DNA of 64,000 nucleotides, from the NCBI GenBank assembly GCA_946410085.1, contig CAMJZA010000011.1, positions 1 to 64,000 of the forward strand. Reading direction: 5' to 3'. A program made the position numbers and the translations under genes. Below are positions 49,899 through 57,549 of this stretch, piece by piece. The stretch's first letter is position 1. Each line of letters opens with the position of its first letter. Below the pieces are notes generated by a model that worked only from the letters and a program-made list of their open reading frames with translations, ran no database searches and was not told the origin of the DNA. Origin of the DNA: an uncultured Treponema sp. Its GTDB lineage: Bacteria > Spirochaetota > Spirochaetia > Treponematales > Treponemataceae.

Positions 49899-51866
49899 AT
49901 GTCATTCGTTCAGTTTTCAAAGGTGTCGCTTGCGTTCGGAGACCGGGATATCCTGAAGGACGCATCGATTAACCTGCACAAGGGGAGCAAGGCTGCCCTG
50001 ACGGGGGCAAACGGGGCCGGTAAGTCAACCCTCATAAAGGTGATGGCAGGGCTTGTAAAGGCCGATTCGGGTGAACGCATTGCCGAACGCGGGGCCCGGA
50101 TTTCATACCTGCCTCAGAGCGGTCTGGTGCATTCCGGCTGTACGCTGAAGGAGGAGGCTGACAAGGCCTTTGCCTACGGCTATGAGTGGCAGAAAGAGAT
50201 AGATGCCCTGGGCGACCGCATGAAGGAGGAGCCCGATAAGGCAGGGCAGCTGGCACTTGCACAGAGCGAGCTGCTGGCAAAACTGGACGAGTCCGGCTGG
50301 TACCGGCGGGAGGCGCTGGCTGAGCAGGTACTTCTGGGACTGGGCTTCAGCAGGGATGACTTTGCGAAGCAGACGGAGGAGTTTTCCGGCGGCTGGCAGA
50401 TGCGGATTGCCCTTGCCAAGTCGCTGATGGCGGAGCCTGATATCCTGCTTCTGGACGAGCCGACGAACTACCTTGACATAGAGGCGCGGAACTGGCTTGA
50501 AGGCTTCCTTTCTGACTTTGCAGGCGGCTTCCTCCTGGTCAGCCACGACCGCTATTTTCTGGACCATACGATTACCGAAGTGTATGAGCTGTTTGGCGGC
50601 CAGCTGCGCCGCTACAGCGGGAATTTCAGCCATTATGAGGAAATCCGTGCTCAGGAGCTTGAGACCCTGACGGCAGAGTACAAGAAGCAGCAGGATGAGA
50701 TAGCCCATCTTGAAGAGTTCATCAACCGTTTCGGCTATAAGGCGACCAAAGCGGCGCAGGCGCAGGAGCGGCAGAAGATGCTGGACAAGCTGCTTGCGAA
50801 TAAGATAGAAATTCCCGAAAGCCTGAAGAAAATCCATTTCAATTTTCCGCCTGCCCCGCATTCCGGTCAGCTTGTGCTGACGTTACAGGGCCTGACGAAG
50901 AGCTACGGGGGGCCTGCGGTCATAAACGGCCTTGACATCGTGGTTGAACGGGGGGAGCGGCTCGTCGTTGCCGGAAGGAACGGTGCGGGCAAGTCCACGC
51001 TCCTGCGCATACTGGCAGGGGTTGATTCCGGTTATTCCGGTACGGTCAGGCTGGGCACGGACGTCGCAGTCGGTTACTTCTGCCAGGATAATGCGGAGAA
51101 GATAACGGGACAGGAGACGATCCTTGAGCGGCTTGAGGCGAAAGCCCCGCTTGCCCTTGTTCCCAAGCTGCGGGATATGCTGGGAGCCTTTCTTTTCCGG
51201 GGCGACGATGTATTCAAGAGCATAGACGTGCTTTCCGGCGGTGAGAAGAGCCGCATTGCCCTGCTTGAGCTGCTGCTGCGGCCGGTGAACCTGCTTGTGC
51301 TTGACGAACCGACGAACCATCTGGACATGCACTCCAAGGATGTGCTGCTCGATGCGCTCAGGGACTTCGGCGGGACGGTCGTCTTTGTCAGTCACGACCG
51401 GGGCTTCATAGAAGGGCTTGCGACCCGCGTACTGGAACTGAAACCCGGCAGCCACCGCATTTTCCCCGGCGACTACAAGTATTACATGGAGCGGCTTGAG
51501 GCAGAGGCAGCGGGCGAGATTCCCCCGCCTGCTGCCGGTGCCTCAGCATCGTCTTCCGCCAAGCCCCCTGCCCGGCAGTCTTCGTCCGCTTCTTCCTCCG
51601 ATGACGGCAGTTCGGGCAAGGAGGCATGGGAGAAGCGGAAGCAGGAGGAGGCTGAGCGGCGCAAGCTGGAAAAGGAGGTGAGCCGGCTTGAGTCGCTTAT
51701 CGGGGCAGCTGAGGAAAAGAAGGCTGAACTTGAAAACTCCCTGTCCCTGCCGGAGGTCTATTCCAATGGAGAAAAGGCGAAGGAAGTCCAGCGGAAGATT
51801 ACAGAACTTGACGGGGAGCTTGAGCGCTTGAACGCTGACTGGGAAGCTGCTGCCGGCAGGCTGTAG
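49899..51866 (+). CDS. ABC-F ribosome-associated ATPase (Uup/Ettα-like group)
   Basis: The 655-residue protein has two ATP-binding cassettes and no membrane domain: Walker A GANGAGKST, signature FSGGWQMRIALAKS and Walker B LLLDEPTN, then GRNGAGKST, LSGGEKSRIALLEL and LVLDEPTN. The inter-domain arm (HLEEFINRFGYKATKAAQAQERQKML) marks ABC-F. A Ser/Ala-rich linker leads to a C-terminal coiled coil (about 585-655), as in Uup. ABC-F proteins act on the ribosome, in translation quality control or antibiotic protection. The ribosome site is GGGGAG. The subgroup is not certain. Confidence 0.93.
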   Translation: MSFVQFSKVSLAFGDRDILKDASINLHKGSKAALTGANGAGKSTLIKVMAGLVKADSGERIAERGARISYLPQSGLVHSGCTLKEEADKAFAYGYEWQKEIDALGDRMKEEPDKAGQLALAQSELLAKLDESGWYRREALAEQVLLGLGFSRDDFAKQTEEFSGGWQMRIALAKSLMAEPDILLLDEPTNYLDIEARNWLEGFLSDFAGGFLLVSHDRYFLDHTITEVYELFGGQLRRYSGNFSHYEEIRAQELETLTAEYKKQQDEIAHLEEFINRFGYKATKAAQAQERQKMLDKLLANKIEIPESLKKIHFNFPPAPHSGQLVLTLQGLTKSYGGPAVINGLDIVVERGERLVVAGRNGAGKSTLLRILAGVDSGYSGTVRLGTDVAVGYFCQDNAEKITGQETILERLEAKAPLALVPKLRDMLGAFLFRGDDVFKSIDVLSGGEKSRIALLELLLRPVNLLVLDEPTNHLDMHSKDVLLDALRDFGGTVVFVSHDRGFIEGLATRVLELKPGSHRIFPGDYKYYMERLEAEAAGEIPPPAAGASASSSAKPPARQSSSASSSDDGSSGKEAWEKRKQEEAERRKLEKEVSRLESLIGAAEEKKAELENSLSLPEVYSNGEKAKEVQRKITELDGELERLNADWEAAAGRL

Positions 51867-51902
51867 CGGCAACTCAGGCTGTATCTGCGGCTTCTGGTCG
51901 TA

Positions 51903-51931
51903 TATACAGCCTTTATTTTTTGTGCTATCCT
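51903..51931 (+). promoter_or_regulatory. Promoter of polA, leaderless configuration
   Basis: TATACA (51903-51908), 17 bases and TATCCT (51926-51931) are followed by 6 bases and the ATG at 51938. The boxes are weaker than elsewhere, but no ribosome site precedes polA. Confidence 0.4.
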
Positions 51932-51937
51932 TTCTGC

Positions 51938-54817
51938 ATGGAACGTACAGAAGGAACGGACGGGGCACGGAATGCCGTCTACATACTGGATGCCTATGGA
52001 CTGATCTATCGGGCTTACTTTGCAATGGTAACTCATCCCCTGACGAACAGCAGGGGAGAGAATATAAGTGCGATCGTGATTTTTTTCAGGAATCTTGTCG
52101 CGCTCCTCAAAAAGTACCGGCCTGCGTATCTTGTTGCGGCATTTGATTCCCGCACACCGACTTTCCGTCACGAGATGTACAAAGAATACAAGGCGACCCG
52201 GCAGAAGGCTCCTGAAGACCTGCATCCGCAGGCGGATAAAATAGAAGAAATCCTTGGTCTGCTGAAGGTTCCCGTCCTGCATGTTGACGGCTTTGAAGCG
52301 GATGATATCATTGCAACCCTGACGCAGCGCTGTAAGGAGACAGGGCTTCCCTGCCGGATTTTGAGCGGTGATAAGGATTTGCTCCAGCTGGTTGATGAGA
52401 ACTGCAGGGCGATGCAGCCCGATAAGGCGAACGGAGGCTGGGAGTGTGAAGGTGTTGCGGAGGTTAAGGCGAAGTGGGGCCTTGAACCGGGGATGATTCT
52501 GGACTACCTTTCGCTCGTCGGAGACAGCGCAGACAATGTGCCGGGCGTTAAGGGGGTGGGCGACAAGACGGCGCTCAAGCTGCTGGGGCAGTACGGCAGT
52601 CTTGACGGAATTTATGCCCGTGCGGACGAGATAAAGGGGGCAATCGGCAGTAAAATCAGGGATGGGAAGGAAAGTGCCTATTTTTCAAAGACGCTCATTA
52701 CCCTGCGCTATGATGTACCGCTTGATTTTGATTTTGCTGACTTTACGACGGAAAATCTTGATTATGCTGCTGCTGCCGCCAGGCTTTCTGAATGCGGTGC
52801 CTTTGCCGTTGCAAAGTCTGTTGCGACGGCGGGAGACCCTGCTGCCGTCGCTGCCGGGACGAAGGGACCGGATGCTGCCTCCGGGGACTTATTCGCGGAA
52901 AGCCCTGCCCCCGGGAGTCCTGCAGCCAAAAATCCTGCTGTGTTTTCTGACGGGGGAGCTGATGCCCGTCCGATCCGTAAAAATGAGGGAAATTACAGGG
53001 CGGTAGTGGAGTGTGCCGACCTGACGGCCTTCATTGACGCCGTCCTGGCTTCTTCTGAAAAGGAAGTTGCCTTTGATACGGAAACTGACAGCCTGAATTC
53101 CCATACGGCACATCTTGTCGGCTTCAGTCTCTGCTGCAAGGCTGGCGAGGCGATATACGTTCCCGTCATGCTGCCCGGCGGGATGTTTGCTCCCAGGACC
53201 GTCGAAAAGGCTGACTGCCTTGCCCAGCTGTCCCGTCTGCTTGACTGTCCGGACCTGCTTCTTGTCATGCACAACGGGAAGTTTGATCTGGAAGTGCTTG
53301 CCGCCAACGGCTATGACCGGCAGCCTTCCTGCCGGATTGCCGATACGATGCTTGCTGCCTGGCTCCTGGACCCGGATGCGACAGGAAAAAGCCCTTACGG
53401 GCTTGAGTATTTGAGCGAGCGGGAGCTTGCACTTGCGGGAACGGAGTTTGATGACATTGTTCCCAAGGGGCAGACTTTCGCTGATGTGCCGCTTGAGACA
53501 GCGGCTCCCTATGGAGCCGAAGATGCGGACTTTACCTTCATGCTCTGGCAGCTGTACAAAAAGCGGCTTGCGGATCAGGGATTGGAGGAGCTCTACTTTG
53601 GCCTTGAAATGAAGCTGCTTCCCGTTCTTGCCCGGATGGAAGAGCGGGGAATCCATATTGACAAGGGGGCACTTGCTTCATATAAGACGGAACTGGAGCG
53701 GGAGATTGCTGAAAAACAGGATCTGATTTTTAACGAGGTCGGCCATGAATTCAACATTGCCTCTACCAGGCAGCTGCAGCAGGTTCTGTTTGAAGAGCGC
53801 AAGCTTATTCCGGGCAAGAAGACCCGCACGGGTTACAGTACGGACACATCGGTGCTGGAAGAGCTTTCTGAGCGGACGAGCGACCCTGTTCCCCGTATGA
53901 TTCTGGATTTCCGCGGTGCCACCAAGCTGCTTTCAACGTACGTGGAAACCCTGCCGACCCTTGCTGACGGGGAAGGGAGGATTCACACTTCTTTCCTGCA
54001 GACGGGAACTGCAACGGGCCGCCTTTCTTCCCGTGACCCCAACCTGCAGAATATCCCCATCCGGGATGAAGCGGGCCGGAGGATCCGCAGTGCGTTTACC
54101 GCCGTACCGGGTACTGTCTTGATTTCCGCAGATTATTCTCAGATAGAACTTGTCATCCTTGCCCATCTGAGCGGTGACAGGCAGCTCTGTCAGGCATTTC
54201 GTGACGGCATTGATGTCCACCGGTCCACGGCGTCCCTCGTCTATGGGGTTCCGATCGGGGATGTGACACCGGACATGCGGCGTTTTGCCAAGACCGTGAA
54301 CTTCGGCATTATGTACGGGATGAGTGCTTTCCGTCTTTCGGGGGAACTGGGGATAACGAGGACTGAGGCGAAGGAGTTTATAGACCGCTACTTTGCGACC
54401 TATGCGGATGTGCGGAAGTTCATTGACAGGACTATTGCCGAAGCCCGCGAGAACGGTTTTTCCACCACTATCATGGGACGCAGGCGGCAGATCCGCGGTA
54501 TATACAGCCGGAACAAGACCGAGCAGCAGGCTGCGGAACGGGTCGCCGTAAATACCCCGATTCAGGGCAGTGCTGCCGACATCGTAAAGACAGCGATGAT
54601 CCGCATACAGGAGGCACTCGATGCAAAGGGGTTGAGTCGGGATGTCCGCATGCTGCTCCAGGTTCACGATGAGCTTATCTTTGAATGTCCCGATGAAGAG
54701 AAACTGCTGGGTGATGTGATTTCCCTCATACAGGAAAAGATGGAAAGCGCTGTCAGCCTGCGTGTCCCCCTCCGTGTCAGCATTGAGCACGGCAGGAACT
54801 GGGGGGAGTTCCACTGA
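51938..54817 (+). CDS. polA: DNA polymerase I
   Basis: The 959-residue protein has three domains. The 5'-3' exonuclease (about 1-290) has DGFEADD, GDKDLLQLV and GDSADNVPGVKGVG. A Pro/Ala-rich linker leads to a 3'-5' exonuclease-like domain starting DTETDS near 380, with the first metal ligands intact, so proofreading may be retained. The polymerase (about 560-959) has DYSQIELV near 731, the O-helix RRFAKTVNFGIMYG and VHDELIFE near 909. It acts in gap repair and Okazaki-fragment processing. Its TGA overlaps the coaE start (TGATG). Confidence 0.97.
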   Translation: MERTEGTDGARNAVYILDAYGLIYRAYFAMVTHPLTNSRGENISAIVIFFRNLVALLKKYRPAYLVAAFDSRTPTFRHEMYKEYKATRQKAPEDLHPQADKIEEILGLLKVPVLHVDGFEADDIIATLTQRCKETGLPCRILSGDKDLLQLVDENCRAMQPDKANGGWECEGVAEVKAKWGLEPGMILDYLSLVGDSADNVPGVKGVGDKTALKLLGQYGSLDGIYARADEIKGAIGSKIRDGKESAYFSKTLITLRYDVPLDFDFADFTTENLDYAAAAARLSECGAFAVAKSVATAGDPAAVAAGTKGPDAASGDLFAESPAPGSPAAKNPAVFSDGGADARPIRKNEGNYRAVVECADLTAFIDAVLASSEKEVAFDTETDSLNSHTAHLVGFSLCCKAGEAIYVPVMLPGGMFAPRTVEKADCLAQLSRLLDCPDLLLVMHNGKFDLEVLAANGYDRQPSCRIADTMLAAWLLDPDATGKSPYGLEYLSERELALAGTEFDDIVPKGQTFADVPLETAAPYGAEDADFTFMLWQLYKKRLADQGLEELYFGLEMKLLPVLARMEERGIHIDKGALASYKTELEREIAEKQDLIFNEVGHEFNIASTRQLQQVLFEERKLIPGKKTRTGYSTDTSVLEELSERTSDPVPRMILDFRGATKLLSTYVETLPTLADGEGRIHTSFLQTGTATGRLSSRDPNLQNIPIRDEAGRRIRSAFTAVPGTVLISADYSQIELVILAHLSGDRQLCQAFRDGIDVHRSTASLVYGVPIGDVTPDMRRFAKTVNFGIMYGMSAFRLSGELGITRTEAKEFIDRYFATYADVRKFIDRTIAEARENGFSTTIMGRRRQIRGIYSRNKTEQQAAERVAVNTPIQGSAADIVKTAMIRIQEALDAKGLSRDVRMLLQVHDELIFECPDEEKLLGDVISLIQEKMESAVSLRVPLRVSIEHGRNWGEFH

Positions 54818-55431
54818 TGGTTCTGGGGCTTGCAGGTCCGATGGCAGCCGGAAAGAACCTTGCGGCAGAGATTCTTGTGCAGCGGGGCTGGGCCGCGGTC
54901 GATGCGGACCTGCTGGTTCACGAGGTGATTGAGGAGAAGAAGGCTGAGATTGTGGCCGCTTTTTCTGCTGAGGCTGAAGCCGGGGGTCTTTCCCTGCTGA
55001 AAGCAGACGGAACTGTTGACCGGCGGGCTATCGGGCAGATCATATTCGGACATCCGGAGCTTGTGGAACGGCAGGAGAACATCGTTTACCCCGGAGTGAA
55101 CAAAAGAATCGATGCATTCCTTGAAGAAAACCGTCGGGCGGGGAGGGACTGCCTGCTGAATGCGACGCTTTTGTACAAGGTTCCTTCAATTCATGCCGTA
55201 GATGCCCTGCTCTATGTCGATGCTCCCGTCTGCATCCGCCTGCTGCGGGCGCGAAGGAGGGACGGGCTTTCCTATGCCCGGATTCTTTCCCGATTCAGGA
55301 GTCAGAGGAATCTTTTCTCTCAATACCGAAAATCAGCTGCCGATATTAAGAGAGTATGGAATATCGGCAGCAGGGCAAGGCTTGAGCGGAAGCTCGATGC
55401 TTTCCTTTCCTCATGCCGGTTGAGGGGATAA
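54817..55431 (+). CDS. coaE: Dephospho-CoA kinase, variant P-loop
   Basis: The 204-residue protein sits immediately after polA with a one-base overlap and has CoaE features: VDADLLVHEVIE, RRAIGQIIFGHPELVERQENIVYP and DCLLNATLLYK, which stands for the LLfEs... segment. The P-loop reads GPMAAGKN, where most CoaE proteins end GKS or GKT, so the usual Ser/Thr that ligates Mg is replaced by Asn. It would catalyse the last step of CoA synthesis. The assignment rests on position and overall pattern; the odd P-loop makes a changed activity possible. Confidence 0.82.
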   Translation: MVLGLAGPMAAGKNLAAEILVQRGWAAVDADLLVHEVIEEKKAEIVAAFSAEAEAGGLSLLKADGTVDRRAIGQIIFGHPELVERQENIVYPGVNKRIDAFLEENRRAGRDCLLNATLLYKVPSIHAVDALLYVDAPVCIRLLRARRRDGLSYARILSRFRSQRNLFSQYRKSAADIKRVWNIGSRARLERKLDAFLSSCRLRG

Positions 55432-55436
55432 TTACT

Positions 55437-56429
55437 ATGGAACAGAAAAAGACTTTGTGGATAGCGCTGTCTTCGGGCATTTTCCTGCTCGTCGTTCTGG
55501 GGGCAGCCCTTATTATATATGCACCGGGATCAAAGCTGAACAGTAATGCCGTTGCCCTGCGTGAAAGCGGGCAGGTGTGGACTGCGGGGCTTCCTCCCAG
55601 TCAGACCTCCTCTCAGGGGGCACTGATTGCTTCTGTCCCCGAGCCGGGATCAGTTTCAGGAACCTTTGTCCCGTCTTCGGCTTCAAAAACTGAAGGATCC
55701 GGTTCATCACAGAATGGTGTGATGAAGACCGATTCCATGACGGTGTATTCAGAGAAAACGACGCTTTATACGGGTGATATCCAGACCAATGCTTCTTCTC
55801 AGGCTGCTAGCGTGAGTTCAAATGTTACGGCAACGAATTCGAAAGGGGAGCAGGTTATGCAGGAGACGGGGAACAGGAAGAAGGTTGAGGAGCCGAAGCA
55901 GACGAAGGTTTCTCAGGCTGTGGCTTCCTCCGCTTCTGCAACGGCAGGTCCCGCAAAGACATCGTCTTCCGCTGCGGCGCAGACACCGGCTGCAAGCCAG
56001 ACTGCTGCGGCTCCGGCACATACACAGCTTGCGGCAGCTAAGACGTCTGGAACGGCATCCGGCTCTGCAAAGACAGGTACTTCTTCAAAGTCAGGGACAG
56101 GTTCGTCTTCTGCCCAGGCGAAGAGTGCTGCTTCCGGCTCTTCCGCTGCCAAGACGGCCATTCTTCCTGCAGCCCATTACTGGGTACAGGTTGCATCCTA
56201 TTCAACGAAGGATAACGCTGATGAGGCACGGAATATCCTTGATGCAAAGGATCTTCCCTGTGAGGTGTTTACCTTTACAAAGGACAGCAAGCTGTATTAC
56301 CGGGTCCGGGTCGGTCCCTACAAGACGGAGAGCGAGGCCGAGCGCTGGAAGAAAAGCATTGATGCCATAGACCTGTTCAAGACAGCCCAGAGTTATGTCG
56401 TAGACTCCAGTGCGAGGGCATCCCGCTAG
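55437..56429 (+). CDS. SPOR-domain membrane protein
   Basis: The 330-residue protein has a short cytoplasmic start (MEQKKT), one membrane helix (LWIALSSGIFLLVVLGAALI), a long Ser/Ala/Thr/Lys low-complexity stretch (about 150-245) and a C-terminal SPOR domain (YWVQVASYSTKDNADEARNIL, LYYRVRVGPYKTESEAERW). SPOR domains bind denuded glycan strands at division septa, so a septal or elongation-site role is likely. The ATG at 55437 is preferred over the in-frame ATG at 55413 inside coaE, because the shorter form starts right before the membrane segment. The stop touches the start of ybaK. Confidence 0.88.
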   Translation: MEQKKTLWIALSSGIFLLVVLGAALIIYAPGSKLNSNAVALRESGQVWTAGLPPSQTSSQGALIASVPEPGSVSGTFVPSSASKTEGSGSSQNGVMKTDSMTVYSEKTTLYTGDIQTNASSQAASVSSNVTATNSKGEQVMQETGNRKKVEEPKQTKVSQAVASSASATAGPAKTSSSAAAQTPAASQTAAAPAHTQLAAAKTSGTASGSAKTGTSSKSGTGSSSAQAKSAASGSSAAKTAILPAAHYWVQVASYSTKDNADEARNILDAKDLPCEVFTFTKDSKLYYRVRVGPYKTESEAERWKKSIDAIDLFKTAQSYVVDSSARASR

Positions 56430-56912
56430 ATGAAAAAGACTAATGCCATGCGCATCCTCGACGGCGCAAAGATTGCTTACCGGGCGGTTGAGTATGCCGA
56501 TGACGGTGAGCATGAGCTTGAGCGGGGGGCGGCGAAAGAGCTTGCCGCCAAGCTGGGCATTTCCCCTGAATCCTGCTTTAAGACGATCGTGATGCGGTCG
56601 GAATCGAAAGAAGTTCTGGTATTCTGCCAGAGCGCTGACAATGAAATCAATGTAAAGAAAGCCCGTACGGCCGCAGGGGTAAAGGAGCTTAGTCCCGTAA
56701 AGAGCAGCGAGCTGCTGTCCCTGACCGGCTATATACGCGGCGGCTGTTCGCCTATCGGGATGAAGCGTAAGTACCGCACGTTCATAGATTCCTCGGTTTT
56801 ACAGCATGAGGAAGTGTACATCAGTGCAGGCATGCGCGGTGAGCAGATTGTCATTGCCCCGCAGGATTTGATTACGGTGACCGGAGCTTCCGTCACCGAT
56901 CTTCTTCTATAG
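56430..56912 (+). CDS. Aminoacyl-tRNA deacylase, YbaK/EbsC type
   Basis: The 160-residue protein has the YbaK core: AAKELAAKLGISPESCFKTIV, the conserved lysine in VNVKKARTAAGVKEL (NVKKA) and the GGCSPIGMKRKYRTFID loop with the catalytic GxxSP pattern. The family hydrolyses mischarged Cys-tRNA(Pro). It begins directly after the SPOR stop codon (TAGATG) and closes the polA-coaE-SPOR-ybaK unit. Confidence 0.92.
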   Translation: MKKTNAMRILDGAKIAYRAVEYADDGEHELERGAAKELAAKLGISPESCFKTIVMRSESKEVLVFCQSADNEINVKKARTAAGVKELSPVKSSELLSLTGYIRGGCSPIGMKRKYRTFIDSSVLQHEEVYISAGMRGEQIVIAPQDLITVTGASVTDLLL

Positions 56913-56967
56913 CTGTTTTTCAGCTGTTCTCAGTTACTTTTCGCTCATTCCTCTGTTGTCCGGTCAC

Positions 56968-56996
56968 TGGCATGAAATGCTGCAATACGGTATACT
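56968..56996 (+). promoter_or_regulatory. Promoter, leaderless configuration, for the YkgJ-like gene
   Basis: TATACT (56991-56996) ends 6 bases before the ATG at 57003. The -35 position at 17-base spacing reads TGGCAT, similar to the glgX promoter. No ribosome site is present. Confidence 0.5.
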
Positions 56997-57002
56997 GCAG
57001 GC

Positions 57003-57494
57003 ATGTCAGATGTACCGGATACGTCCATTCCTTTTTACCATGAGGGGCTTGCTTTTTCCTGTAACCAGTGCTCCGGTGAATCCCGCTGCTGCCGGGGACA
57101 GCCGGGGGTCGTTCAGCTGGGGCAGAATGACTTGACCCGGCTTGCCGATGCCGAAGGCTTGAGTGAAGAGCAGTTTATACAGGCTTTTTGCCGCTGGATT
57201 CCCGAAGGAAACGGCTATGAGTTTCTATCTCTGCGGGAACTCTCAAACTATGACTGCATTCTGTGGGGAAAATCCGGCTGCAGTGTCTATGAAGCCCGTC
57301 CTGCCCAGTGCCGGACCTATCCGTTCTGGCCTTTTCTTGTGGAGGACCGGCAGACCTGGAATGACGAGGCGAAGGACTGTCCGGGTATAAACCGTGGTAC
57401 GCTTCACTCCCGTGAAGAGATAGAGGCGAATATTCGGGAATACGGGCGGGAAGAACGGATCCGGCGCAGGCGCAGGGAATGGTGGGAATCATGA
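57003..57494 (+). CDS. YkgJ-family cysteine-cluster protein
   Basis: The 163-residue protein has the family's cysteine pattern FSCNQCSGESRCC near residues 18-31, then YDCILWGKSGCSVYEARPAQCRTYPFWP. UPF0153/YkgJ proteins bind zinc or an Fe-S cluster, and their role is unknown. The gene has its own promoter. The DUF2264 gene begins 55 bases downstream with a separate ribosome site, so the two may share a transcript. Confidence 0.88.
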   Translation: MSDVPDTSIPFYHEGLAFSCNQCSGESRCCRGQPGVVQLGQNDLTRLADAEGLSEEQFIQAFCRWIPEGNGYEFLSLRELSNYDCILWGKSGCSVYEARPAQCRTYPFWPFLVEDRQTWNDEAKDCPGINRGTLHSREEIEANIREYGREERIRRRRREWWES

Positions 57495-57549
57495 CTCTGT
57501 ACAGGTGCCGGTCCGGAATCTGTATCGCTGCTATTGTAAGGAGGAATCG

